Assembly (NCBI RefSeq): GCF_030580655.1
Contig: NZ_JAUQTB010000002.1
Span: 558,001 to 622,000, forward strand
Length of the DNA: 64,000 nucleotides
DNA from: Paenibacillus lacisoli
Lineage (GTDB): Bacteria; Bacillota; Bacilli; Paenibacillales; Paenibacillaceae
Direction: 5' to 3'
Shown: piece by piece, positions 9,270-18,389 of the stretch
Layout of the letters: each line of letters starts with the position of its first letter
Position numbering within the stretch: position 1 is the stretch's first letter
Program-made: the position numbers and the translations under genes
Notes under the pieces: model-generated
Databases searched by the model: none
What the model was told of the DNA's origin: nothing
The model's input: only the letters and a program-made list of their open reading frames with translations

Positions 9270-9908
9270 ATGACACAAGTTCAAAGATCTAATGATTTTA
9301 ATGAGATTACATTCGGACGCCGTTCCGTTAAGGCCTATGATCCTGAAGTGAAAATCAGCCGCGAAGAAATGACTGAAATCCTGGCGGAGGCTTCCCGCGC
9401 GCCATCTTCCGTCAACCTGCAGCCATGGCGTTTCCTCGTCATTGACAGCGAAGAAGGCAAAGCCAAGCTGGCACCGCTGGCTCGTTTCAATCAGACACAG
9501 GTTACCACAGCATCGGCTGTTATTGCGGTATTCATGGATATGAACAACAAGGAGTACCTCGACGAAATCTATAACAAGGCTGTCGAGCTCGGCTATATGC
9601 CGCAGGATATTAAGGATTATCAGTTAAATGCAATTAAAGGCTTCTATAACGTAATGTCCGAAAGCGACCTGCGTGACGTCAACCTGATTGACTCCGGCCT
9701 TGCTTCGATGCAGCTGATGCTGGTAGCTCGCGCTCACGGTTATGACACCAATCCAATCGGCGGTTATGAGAAAGACAAGATTGCTGAAGCCTTCGATATG
9801 GACAAGGATCGTTACCAACCGATCATGCTGATCTCTATTGGTAAAGCAGCCAAAGAAGGTTACCCGTCCTACCGTCTGCCCGTTGAAACGATTACCACCT
9901 GGAAATAA
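9270..9908 (+). CDS. NAD(P)H-dependent nitroreductase family protein (MhqN-like)
   Basis: 212 residues in the FMN-binding nitroreductase fold. It has the N-terminal FGRRSVKAYDP motif and the APSSVNLQPWRFLV motif that contacts FMN, and near the C-terminus a GGYEKD segment. These enzymes reduce nitroaromatics or quinones with NAD(P)H in the cytoplasm. ATG 9270 is used because AGAAGGAG lies about ten bases upstream; ATG 9261 would be too close. It is the second gene of the MarR operon, and B. subtilis MhqN is the nearest relative I can recall. Substrate specificity cannot be read from the sequence. Confidence 0.88.
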   Translation: MTQVQRSNDFNEITFGRRSVKAYDPEVKISREEMTEILAEASRAPSSVNLQPWRFLVIDSEEGKAKLAPLARFNQTQVTTASAVIAVFMDMNNKEYLDEIYNKAVELGYMPQDIKDYQLNAIKGFYNVMSESDLRDVNLIDSGLASMQLMLVARAHGYDTNPIGGYEKDKIAEAFDMDKDRYQPIMLISIGKAAKEGYPSYRLPVETITTWK

Positions 9909-9967
9909 ACATTCAGCACTGCATCTGCCGCACCCTATAATCCAATTACAGAAAGGTTGTTAAATTC

Positions 9968-10264
9968 ATGATTATTATTCATGCCCATTTGCAAGTAAAA
10001 CCTGAACAAGAGCAAGCATTCCTGGAAGCAGCACAAACACTGATCCCTGCTACTCGCAGCGAAGAAGGCAATATCAGCTATGATTTGACCAAAAGCACGG
10101 AAAAGGAACATCATTACACCATGATCGAACTTTGGAAAGATGAAGCGGCTACTGCTGCACACAACACAAGCGCTCATTTCCAGGCTTTCGTTCAGCAGGC
10201 GGCTAACTTCATGGCTGCGCCTATGGATCTGGCTGTATTCAGCGGAGAAGCTGTTCAGCGCTAA
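9968..10264 (+). CDS. Antibiotic-biosynthesis-monooxygenase (ABM) fold protein, putative quinol monooxygenase
   Basis: 98 residues matching the small dimeric ABM/YgiN family: it starts MIIIHAHLQVKPEQEQAFLE, contains EEGNISYDL, and has the typical W-K-DE segment (LWKDEAA) followed by H-x-x-F-Q. Relatives oxidise quinols or aromatic polyketides without a cofactor. Position downstream of the nitroreductase suggests paired handling of quinone-like toxins. AGAAAGG lies ahead of the ATG at somewhat long spacing. A strong terminator closes the operon. Confidence 0.85.
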   Translation: MIIIHAHLQVKPEQEQAFLEAAQTLIPATRSEEGNISYDLTKSTEKEHHYTMIELWKDEAATAAHNTSAHFQAFVQQAANFMAAPMDLAVFSGEAVQR

Positions 10265-10290
10265 TCCCCTTCTCACACGGTAATAAAAGC

Positions 10291-10336
10291 AAAAGCAGAA
10301 TGGCACCTTCCCGCGGGTGCTATTCTGCTTTTGCTG
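10291..10336 (+). terminator. Terminator of the MarR-nitroreductase-monooxygenase operon
   Basis: A long stem: AAAAGCAGAAT..CACC pairs with GGGTG.TATTCTGCTTTT around a short GC-rich loop. Confidence 0.85.
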
Positions 10337-10461
10337 TTTTATGAAAGGGTTAGAAAGCGGGTTTTCTTGAAGATTGCGATTCAGAGAATGTCCAGAATAT
10401 GACTAAATGGAAAGGCAGATTTAGCTTCTTATTCGCTTTGTTCCTAAGAAATGTCCAGTTA

Positions 10462-10490
10462 GCATGATCAATTCCCCCAATACATATAAT
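10462..10490 (+). promoter_or_regulatory. Weak candidate mother-cell (sigma-E/K-like) promoter
   Basis: GCATGAT, 14 bases, then CATATAAT, 66 bp before the next gene. It resembles sigma-E spacing and -10 form, but this is a weak pattern match. The rest of 10341-10555 shows nothing else. Confidence 0.25.
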
Positions 10491-10555
10491 GGAATCGAAG
10501 CTTCCGGAATAGGCACACCCCTGTGTCCGGCACAGCCTGCGAAGGGGGAGACCAT

Positions 10556-11440
10556 ATGAATATTCGACTTACCACGCGAAACGATAAAATGCCTGGTTAC
10601 TATGGCATTGGTAACGGCAGTCAGACGGAAGCCGATGAACAATGGGACCTGCTGAGTCCTCTGTCTCTTGCGGACGATACTGTCGATACCGTGCTGGCGA
10701 TCCGTTACCTGCAGTATTCTCCAGATTTGATTCAAACGATGAAGGAGATATACCGGATATGCCGGCATAAGGCAGTCGTTACCATCCTAGCTCCCTATGC
10801 CCACAACTTCAGAAATATAGAAAATCCACACTATCGCAGTCTTTTCAGCGAACTTACACCGCTCTATCTCACACCTTCCAGAGAACTGTATGTCAAGGAA
10901 CTGGAGGAGGTCTTTCGATATGAACCGCCATTAACGAACACATGGTTACCTCAACAGGGAATGGATATGGATTTCCGATTGGTTAAAATTCATTATTTCT
11001 ATACGAGCAATTATGACCCCGCTGATTTTGATCTGGAGGAACGAGTCCTGTTTCGAAGAACCTGTATGAACGTGGTGGATGAAATCTACCTTCATCTGAT
11101 AGTGGTCAAAAAAGATATTACTCGAGAAGAGCTGCAGGATCTGGCTTATCATCACGTAGACGAAGGTTGGGCCAACGAACTGCCTAAGCGTCATCGGTCT
11201 GATAATTCGCAAGACCTTATTGTGAAACGGGAGGCCGAACACACATTAGAAGAAGCCGATTTCCCATATAAACAGATATCCCCAAGTCAAGCGGAAGCCA
11301 AAACTATCGAGAAGAAATCCGCAATTTCCCGTCCACGCAGAACATCCCGCCATACCAGAGCATCTTCACGACAAAAAAACCAGCGTCTGCGGCGAAGAAG
11401 CCGCTGGATATCGAAAAACAAGGAGAGAAAAAAACGATGA
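10556..11440 (+). CDS. Methyltransferase-like protein with basic C-terminal tail
   Basis: 294 residues. Residues about 35-85 resemble the second half of a class I SAM-methyltransferase: a DDTVDTVLAIRYLQY stretch, then LIQTMKEIYRICRHKAVVTILAPY, similar to the EI.RVLKPGG..i..P segment of type-11 enzymes. The usual N-terminal GxGxG SAM loop is not evident, so activity is doubtful. The last 40 or so residues are very rich in Arg, Lys and Ser. Start ATG 10556 has GGGGGAG upstream. Its TGA overlaps the ATG of the giant repeat protein (ATGA), indicating coupled synthesis and a shared task. Function unknown. Confidence 0.6.
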   Translation: MNIRLTTRNDKMPGYYGIGNGSQTEADEQWDLLSPLSLADDTVDTVLAIRYLQYSPDLIQTMKEIYRICRHKAVVTILAPYAHNFRNIENPHYRSLFSELTPLYLTPSRELYVKELEEVFRYEPPLTNTWLPQQGMDMDFRLVKIHYFYTSNYDPADFDLEERVLFRRTCMNVVDEIYLHLIVVKKDITREELQDLAYHHVDEGWANELPKRHRSDNSQDLIVKREAEHTLEEADFPYKQISPSQAEAKTIEKKSAISRPRRTSRHTRASSRQKNQRLRRRSRWISKNKERKKR

Positions 11441-14400
11441 CTTTTGTAAACCGCTTCTTCCTCAATGTCAATGGTGCGCTTACTTTTACCGGCAACACGC
11501 TCGGCTTAAGCCGTTCCGAACGGGTTGGGGTGCCAGGTACCGTGGATAGTATTGGTGCCTTTATTACAACCAGTACCTCTTCACAATTCGGTACGTATCC
11601 GCCGGGAACAACCTCCTTGTTCCAGAGCAACTCGGCAGCGGCGGTGTTAAGCCTTCCTGCAGGGAGCAGCGTCCTGTATGCCGAACTGATTTGGGGTGGG
11701 ATGTACATTAACAATGGTGTCGACCTTAGCGGTTTTATCGATCAGCCGGTGACGTTCACAACACCAGCCGGCACCTACCGTGTGGCACCTACCCCTGCTA
11801 CTTCGTTTAATGTTCTGCTTGCGGTAAGCAGCGGGTTCCCGAACGGATTTGCCTATACTCGTTCAGCGGACGTTACGGACCTGGTTGTTCTGGGTGGTGC
11901 CGGGAATTATACGACTGGAAATGTAGTAGGTACACTTGTTATCCCGGATCCAACCTCTAATCACGCCGGATGGACACTGGCAGTGGCTTACCAGAATCCA
12001 GCGCTGCCACTGCGCAATTTATCTTTGAGGGTGGGCGCCACAGTCATTCAGGCAGCTTCCGGACCGGTCGATACGGTCATCACCGGTTTTGCCACACCCG
12101 TTAGCGGCTCGATCAAAGGACGGATCCTGCTTAGCGCTCAAGAAGGTGATGCCAACAAGACTGGGGATCAGGCGCTGTTTGGACGCACACTCAACTCACT
12201 CCAAGTGTTGTCTGGGCCAAATAACTTTGCGAACAATTTCTTCGCATCGCAAATTAACAAAGATGATGGCAGCCTCGATACCTCAGGCACCTTTGGTAAC
12301 CGTAATCAGGTGAATGGAGCACCAGGCAGCAATATTGTGGGAGGTCGTCAAGGCTACGATATCACGAATGTGGATGGATCAGCTGCTTTGGAACGTAATC
12401 AGACTTCTGCATATCTGAGACTTACGACTTCAGGAGATGGTTACCTTGTCAATGCTAACGGCATTCAGATTGACATCGATCAACCGCTTGTGCAAGTATC
12501 CAAAACAGCAAGTCAAAACGACGCCGTCGTCGGCGATATTATTACTTATACAATCAGAGTTGTTAACACCGGGAAAGTTCCTGCTCAGAATGCAGTGCTT
12601 TTCGACAACCAGACATCATCTGGAACCACCTTTGAAGCTAACAGTGTAATTATTAACGGCACGGCTCAACCGGGTGAAAACCCCTTCCTTGGCATCTCAG
12701 TAGGAGATATTCCGCCGGGAGGTTCTGTAACATTAATATATCGGCTCAAAGTTACTTCCATCCCAGAACCCGCGGTTCTTGTTGATCAAGGCCGGGTTTC
12801 CTATTCCTTCCAGCCTAATCCTTCAAGCCCTGTACTTGACGTATGGGTACCTTCGAATATTGTTAAAATACCGGTGTATGAGCCGATAGTGGTCGCAGAG
12901 AAAAGCGCTGATCAAAGTCAAGTTAATGTCGGTGACACGATTACGTACACAATAAAGGTACAGGATACCGGAAATATCCCGGTTAATGTCATAGTGGAAG
13001 ATATTATTCCTCTCGGGACTTCATTTGTACCTGATAGTGTCAGTGTGAATGGCAGCAATGTCCCCTTTGCGAATCCCGTGTCAGGCATAGCAGCTGGCAT
13101 TATTCAGCCGGGCCAGCTATCGACGGTTACGTTCCAGGTTCTGGTGACCTCTTCTCCTCCCGATGGTATACTGCGGAATACAGCAGATATTTCATTTATC
13201 TATAAACTGCCAGACGGACGTGAACTCACAGGTACTGCCGTTTCCAATGAGCTGACTATTCCGGTATCTTCTCCGCTGGTCAATGTCGTTAAAAGCGTAA
13301 CTCCTGCAGCTGTTATCGTTGGAGAAACGCTCACTTATTCAGTATTCATCGAGAATCAGAGCACAGGGACGGTCACTAATGTCGTCGTCAACGATCCCCT
13401 TCCTCAGGGCTCAACCTTTGTCTCCGGCAGTGTTACCGTTAATGGAACACCAACACCAGGTGTAAATCCCGCGAATGGTATAAACGTTGGAACGATATCT
13501 GGTTCCGGAAGCGCCCTGGTCACATTCCAGGTTATTGCCGATTCACTACCTTCTCCGCCGGAACTGATTAATCAGGCAACAGCTACTTTTACATTTGGAA
13601 CAACGACAGGCAGCAGCACTTCTGATGAAGTCACAGTCCCGGTATTTGAAGCACTGCTTGTGATCGGCAAATCAGCTGACCCTCAATCTGTGACTCTTGG
13701 TGAAACCATTAACTATAACGTATTTTTAAGAAACATTGGAAATATTGCAGTCTCACCGGTTGTCCTGGATCCGCTATCACCATTCGTAACCTTCATCCCG
13801 GGTACAGCTGCTGTAGACGCAGTAAGCGATCCAACGGAGAGCCCTCTTACCGGCATCACGGTCCCGCTGCTGCAACCCGGGGAATCAGCTGTTGTATCCT
13901 TCCAGGTTTCCTTTACTTCTGCACCGCCCGATCAGCTCATCCTCAATACTTCCACAGCCAACTTTAGTTATGAGCTGCCGGACGGCCGGACGTTGACTAA
14001 TAGTGTTGTGTCCAATACTAATATCGTTCAGGATCCAATCACGAATATTGAAGTCATCAAAACGGCAAATATTTTAACAGCCGTTATTGGGGACATTATT
14101 ACGTATTCTGTTGAGGTTATCAATACCACGGGAACACCAATAACAAGCGCACGGTTACTGGATATTAATTCGGACGGAGTCCGTTTTGTGGCAGGCAGTG
14201 TTCAGATTAATAGCAACCCGGCTCCTAGCGCCGTACCTTCTGAAGGATTCGATATTGGTCCAATCCCGGCAGGGGGCAGTACGATCGTTACCTTCCAAGA
14301 AACCGTGACCTCCGGTATTCCTATCGACGTTATCAGAGATCAATCGAGGATCGACTACACTATTGGTGCACAGCAGCTTGCAGGATACTCAAATCCTGTA

Positions 14401-15216
14401 TCCGTACAGGTTCAGCAGCCGATTATTACAGCTAGCAAACGGGCGGCTCAACAGTGGGTGACGATTGGCGATGTGATTCATTACACCATTACCGTCAGCA
14501 ATACAGGAAATACTAACTTTGAGGCTATTGTATCAGATGTACTTCCGGAAGGAACCGTCTTTGCAGAGAACAGTGTCCTTATGGAGGAAATGCCCATGCC
14601 CGGCGACACGCCAATCAGCGGAATATCTATCGGTTCATTAAGCCCTGAAGAAACAGCCGATATTGTCTTTCACGTACGTGTAATTGCTATTCCACCGAGC
14701 GGTTTCATCATTAACCAAGGAAAAATTTTATTCACCTATTCTCTGCCAGACGGCAGGACATTCAGCGGATATCAGCAAACCAATCAAGTACAAGTAAGAG
14801 CAATAGGCCCAGGTACGCCGAGCCTTACCAAGAGCGCCAATAAATCTGCAGCCGTCTTAGGTGATAAAATCAAGTATACCGTCAGGGTGAACAACTCCAC
14901 ACCTTTTCCAATAGAGAACCTCCATCTGATCGACCCAGCACCGCTTGGACTGGAATGGATAGCAGGCAGCGTAATGGTTCAACATACAGTCCGTCCGCTG
15001 GCTACTCCCGAAACCGGTATTGAATTGGAGCCTCTTCCACCAGGGGAGTCCCTCGTTGTTACCTATCGGGCTATCGTTTGCTTCGAACCACCTAAATCGG
15101 TGGCTGTCAACACAGCCGAATTGCAATTTGTATCGGTGCTGCCAGACGGCCGGCGTATTCCTGGAAACGTCCGTTCCAATGCAGTAACTGTTGAAATTGA
15201 GGAAAATGAGGAATAA
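11437..15216 (+). CDS. Giant DUF11-repeat protein without signal peptide
   Basis: 1259 residues. The N-terminal 340 residues form a beta-rich head domain without a recognisable signal peptide. Seven repeats of about 128-134 residues follow, beginning near residues 350, 484, 615, 741, 871, 996 and 1127. Each opens with a K(S/T)A...xVxxGDxIxYTIxVxNTG-like pattern and carries a later G(S/T).F..(G/N)SV..NG segment, the DUF11 'conserved repeat' found in long surface stalks. There is no LPXTG or SLH anchor. The start has AAGGAG about ten bases upstream and overlaps the methyltransferase-like gene. Lack of export signals in a spore former suggests either a spore-coat/exosporium component made in the mother cell or non-classical export; this is inference. 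Confidence 0.8.
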   Translation: MTFVNRFFLNVNGALTFTGNTLGLSRSERVGVPGTVDSIGAFITTSTSSQFGTYPPGTTSLFQSNSAAAVLSLPAGSSVLYAELIWGGMYINNGVDLSGFIDQPVTFTTPAGTYRVAPTPATSFNVLLAVSSGFPNGFAYTRSADVTDLVVLGGAGNYTTGNVVGTLVIPDPTSNHAGWTLAVAYQNPALPLRNLSLRVGATVIQAASGPVDTVITGFATPVSGSIKGRILLSAQEGDANKTGDQALFGRTLNSLQVLSGPNNFANNFFASQINKDDGSLDTSGTFGNRNQVNGAPGSNIVGGRQGYDITNVDGSAALERNQTSAYLRLTTSGDGYLVNANGIQIDIDQPLVQVSKTASQNDAVVGDIITYTIRVVNTGKVPAQNAVLFDNQTSSGTTFEANSVIINGTAQPGENPFLGISVGDIPPGGSVTLIYRLKVTSIPEPAVLVDQGRVSYSFQPNPSSPVLDVWVPSNIVKIPVYEPIVVAEKSADQSQVNVGDTITYTIKVQDTGNIPVNVIVEDIIPLGTSFVPDSVSVNGSNVPFANPVSGIAAGIIQPGQLSTVTFQVLVTSSPPDGILRNTADISFIYKLPDGRELTGTAVSNELTIPVSSPLVNVVKSVTPAAVIVGETLTYSVFIENQSTGTVTNVVVNDPLPQGSTFVSGSVTVNGTPTPGVNPANGINVGTISGSGSALVTFQVIADSLPSPPELINQATATFTFGTTTGSSTSDEVTVPVFEALLVIGKSADPQSVTLGETINYNVFLRNIGNIAVSPVVLDPLSPFVTFIPGTAAVDAVSDPTESPLTGITVPLLQPGESAVVSFQVSFTSAPPDQLILNTSTANFSYELPDGRTLTNSVVSNTNIVQDPITNIEVIKTANILTAVIGDIITYSVEVINTTGTPITSARLLDINSDGVRFVAGSVQINSNPAPSAVPSEGFDIGPIPAGGSTIVTFQETVTSGIPIDVIRDQSRIDYTIGAQQLAGYSNPVSVQVQQPIITASKRAAQQWVTIGDVIHYTITVSNTGNTNFEAIVSDVLPEGTVFAENSVLMEEMPMPGDTPISGISIGSLSPEETADIVFHVRVIAIPPSGFIINQGKILFTYSLPDGRTFSGYQQTNQVQVRAIGPGTPSLTKSANKSAAVLGDKIKYTVRVNNSTPFPIENLHLIDPAPLGLEWIAGSVMVQHTVRPLATPETGIELEPLPPGESLVVTYRAIVCFEPPKSVAVNTAELQFVSVLPDGRRIPGNVRSNAVTVEIEENEE

Positions 15217-15268
15217 ACCTCCGATAAAGGGCAGTGTTACATTTCCTTTTACTATCCGCCAAACAAGG

Positions 15269-15298
15269 AAAAACCCGCTAACGAGTTAGCGGGTTTTT
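15269..15298. terminator. Bidirectional terminator between convergent genes
   Basis: A perfect stem AAAAACCCGCTAAC/GTTAGCGGGTTTTT, with A and T runs on both sides. It serves the DUF11 gene (+) and the propeller pseudogene (-). Confidence 0.93.
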
Positions 15299-15325
15299 CG
15301 CAAGATGCCTGTGAAAGTGGCTTCA

Positions 15326-16987
15326 TTAAAATTGGAGCTCATTCGTGTACATAATCTGACCGTAAGCTCCAACAAAAATGTATTTTCCGTACGCTTTGAT
15401 ACCATCCAGCATCATTTCATCGCCATTCAGGTCAAAATCATATTTGTTCTGAACGGCGACTTCCTTCCACTTTACACCGTCTCTTGAAGTGTAGTAAGCA
15501 TTATAAGTGACATAATCCCCATCCACCTCTTTGATCGAATCATTGAAAGCAAAGAAGTTTCCACCGAATGACGTCACAAATTCAAAGTTGTCATTGTAGT
15601 CCAGGTTAGCGGCAGATCTCGACCACTGCCTCGCATTCTTGGATATCCACATTTTCGAAGGGTCGTACGGGTACACTGCCATGTACTGCTGCCCGTTCCA
15701 GGCCAGCTGCACTTCATTAATACCTATCGTAGCCAGTGCTGTCCATGTCGTCCCGTTCGTCGATTGCATGATTTTGGTATATTGATTGCCATTATTATAG
15801 ATCTGGAAGGCAGCGACTACCCTTTTCCCGTCTGACACCATGGAAGTAAGCCAATAATCGGATTTGCTGACACTGCTCACCTTGGTCCAGGACAGTCCGT
15901 CTTTGGAGATATATACACCATACACCTGATCGGAGGCGACAAAAAACTTGCCGGTCCACAATATTTGGCTCAAATCACCAAACTGGTCTTTGAACGTCAC
16001 CTTCGCCTGTTTTCAGCTGACACCATCGGAAGACACATAAACCCCGCCATTGCCGACTGCGACAAACTTATTGGCTCCATAGGCAACATCGAATAAACTC
16101 GCTCTTCCCAGCCTTTCTTTATAAGAAAAAGGAGTCGCACTCTTCCACTGTGTACCATTATCGGTGTAAATAATACTGCCCTCATGCCCTACAGCTACGG
16201 TTCTTCTGCCATTGGTCGCTAATGCGGTAAAGTCTCCGCTAAAAGATGTACCTGCCAGCTTGTAACTCCATTTCACCCCATCACCTGTATAGATGGAATA
16301 AGTGCCGTCAGGGTGACTCTCCTGGTTGTAAGAACCCAAACCGGCGAACCCGCCGTTAACAGGATACATCGTATATACCGTAACATGCAGACTGGATAAA
16401 TCATGCTGCTTCCAGTTCACGCTATCGCTGGATGTATAGGACACTTGTCGGCTTGAGCCATTAACCTGGACCTGTCCGACAGCGATATATGTTTTACCAT
16501 TAGTAAAGACGGATTGGAGACTGACACCGCTTGGCGATTTATTTTGTTTGCTCCAATGCAGTCCGTTCTTGGATGTGTAAATTCCATTGCCGACACCCAG
16601 ATAATGATCCTTCAACCATACCAAATCATGGATATTGGCTTTCGTATCGAGGGTACTTGTTGTCCATTGCGAGCCATTCTTCGACGTGTAAACCTTCTTT
16701 TCTTCATAGCCATAAATAAAATAGGTATCTTTGACGTATCGAACCGGGTGCGAACCATAGTTGTTCCCCAGCTTAAGTGTTTTTCTCCAGTTCTTCCCGT
16801 CAGTGGATGTGAAGACATTTTCCCGGCCTACCGCAACAAAACCGCTGGTTCCCCAAGCCAGGTCCTGGATCGCCTCTCCCGGTTTAAAGTCAATTTTCTT
16901 CCAGTGCATTGCATCCGTCGAGACAAATGCCTCCGAAGGTACGTAAGCAGCTTCCAGCGCATACTCCGTGTTAGCCCCAAACATCAT
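15326..16987 (-). pseudogene. Beta-propeller (BNR/WD-like repeat) protein, interrupted by in-frame TGA
   Basis: Two reading frames (16987-16013 and 16000-15326) are the same frame separated by one TGA at 16015-16013. Repeated motifs of the form (Y/F)xSxDGxxWxK, as in ISKDGLSWTK and TSTDGKNWRK, define propeller blades. The stop falls in SSDGVS-stop-KQ, exactly where the repeat calls for Trp, so TGG has become TGA. The 5' end is also lost: the frame reads back only to a TAG at 17005, without signal peptide or ribosome site. Family members are usually secreted. It is a decayed copy, now cut off from any promoter I can see. Confidence 0.85.
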
Positions 16988-17146
16988 ATACTGATGTCCA
17001 TCCTATTCTTTTAATAGTCTTAAAGACCTGTATCGGAAATGGGCTAATTCTGGTTCATGCCTTCCATCTTCCTATTCCCCAGACGATCAAAGGTGCTGGA
17101 GTTATTTTAATCAACTTACTCTTCTCAGATACTAAAAAAGAAAAAC

Positions 17147-17174
17147 AAAAAAACCTTGCTATGCAAGGTTTTTT
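17147..17174 (-). terminator. Terminator downstream of the tRNA-Ala attachment site
   Basis: AACCTTGC-ATG/AT-GCAAGGTT with flanking A and T runs, immediately below the tRNA 3' fragment. It is probably the original host terminator of the tRNA gene, before the island inserted. Confidence 0.8.
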
Positions 17175-17176
17175 AA

Positions 17177-17220
17177 TATGGAGCCTAGGGGGATCGAACC
17201 CCTGACCTCATCGCTGCCAG
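17177..17220. repeat. Left attachment repeat (tRNA-Ala 3' fragment)
   Basis: A 44-bp perfect copy of 34658-34701. It contains tRNA-Ala nucleotides 32-73 only and no 5' half, so it is a footprint of integration and not a functional tRNA. Confidence 0.95.
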
Positions 17221-17251
17221 TGTCCGCCGTTCGTTATTTCTGGTTATTAGA

Positions 17252-17290
17252 ATGTCCCAAAAGCGTCGTCTAGTAAGGCTTCTGGGACAT
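17252..17290. repeat. Stem-loop just inside the left island end
   Basis: ATGTCCCA (17252-17259) pairs with TGGGACAT (17283-17290), with an additional AGC/GCT inside. It lies in the 181-bp non-coding left end and may be part of the recombination site. Confidence 0.6.
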
Positions 17291-17337
17291 CATTGTTATC
17301 TCTGGTTATCGAAGATTATCGGGGTATATCGGCTGTT

Positions 17338-17366
17338 TGTTACCGAATTGTTACCACATAGTTACC
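17338..17366 (+). repeat. Putative integrase arm-type sites, left end
   Basis: TGTTACCGAATTGTTACCA followed by a third GTTACC. The 19-bp unit recurs at 34557 with one change in the same orientation, as expected for arm binding sites of a lambda/Tn916-type integrase. TCTGGTTAT also occurs twice between here and the core (near 17239 and 17302). Confidence 0.65.
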
Positions 17367-17401
17367 ATAAGAAATAGATTTGAAGTCCGCCAATATGCTT
17401 C

Positions 17402-18256
17402 TTATATATTGGGGAGCTGTTTAATCATAAGATGAGCTTTTTGAATAAAGAACTGATAATTGCCAAACATCGTATTTAAATCTTCAGGCGATATTTTCTT
17501 ACCAGTTGGATGTCCCGACGCATTTCTTACTTGTCTAATAATATCAAGGAAATTAAAATTAAGTTTAGGATTTTCAAACCCAAATCTCTTAAATAACTCA
17601 ATTTTACTTTCAACCCTTTTTTCAAACTCATCTAAGCGTGTATATGCACTTTTCGCATTAATAACATTCCTTTTGAAATTATCAATTTCATTCTGAGTTC
17701 CATTTCCACATTCTAAATACTCTTGGTAAGCATCACATAACTGCAACAACAAATACTCTGCTGCACAACCTAACATGGTTGCAGCGGCAATCCGATTATT
17801 TCTCATAGCACATTCACAAGCTTCAAAAATATATGCTTTTTCTATTTCGCTCATTTCAGAATTCAAGGTCAAATGAATTAGATTCTCATAATTATTATGC
17901 TTCTCTAAATGTGTCGATTCACCTGAGAGATCTCGTCTTACAACGACTTTATTCATCGTTGTCCCAAGTTTAATTCCTACAAATCCATGAGCATCATCAT
18001 CAACGTAAATATCAGAACAGTAATTACTTAATTTATCTCTAGCATCATACGTAGCGACGATTTTTTTAAACTTTACTGGTACTTTCAATTCTACATACGC
18101 ACTTCTTTGATTCGACTTTTTCCCAGAATACTTCCAATCGTGATGAATAACAATTTCAGATTGATTAATAATATTATATAACTCAGTTTCATCATCTACT
18201 TCAAGACAATCTAATAATGTAGAAAGAAACCTTTCTTCATAAGAAACCTCAGTCAT
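17402..18256 (-). CDS. HEPN-like protein (RX4H motif) in defence cluster
   Basis: 284 residues from ATG 18256, which has GGGGG seven bases upstream. The N-terminal half is beta-rich and unrecognised. The C-terminal half is helical and contains AATMLGCAAEYLLLQLCDAY and, near the end, RNASGH (R244-H249), matching the RX4-6H signature of HEPN ribonucleases, in a context like DUF4145-type HEPN domains. HEPN proteins in islands often cleave RNA as defence or toxin effectors. It is the last gene of a same-strand run, 133 bp after the PD-(D/E)XK gene, and may be cotranscribed or separate. The motif is seen; the activity is inferred. Confidence 0.6.
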   Translation of the reverse strand: MTEVSYEERFLSTLLDCLEVDDETELYNIINQSEIVIHHDWKYSGKKSNQRSAYVELKVPVKFKKIVATYDARDKLSNYCSDIYVDDDAHGFVGIKLGTTMNKVVVRRDLSGESTHLEKHNNYENLIHLTLNSEMSEIEKAYIFEACECAMRNNRIAAATMLGCAAEYLLLQLCDAYQEYLECGNGTQNEIDNFKRNVINAKSAYTRLDEFEKRVESKIELFKRFGFENPKLNFNFLDIIRQVRNASGHPTGKKISPEDLNTMFGNYQFFIQKAHLMIKQLPNI

Positions 18257-18389
18257 ATATAATTCCCCCATTTAAATTTAAAACTAATTATAGTCAAAAT
18301 TAATGTTTAACGATTTTTCGCTTAAACATCTAATCGCTATGTAACACAACTAAAACAAAAAAGTAATAAGGAACATTGGCAATACTTTT

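Noticed and set aside
17177..17220. A second tRNA-Ala gene
   Set aside because: Only nucleotides 32-73 are present; the 5' half is missing, so it is an attachment-site footprint.
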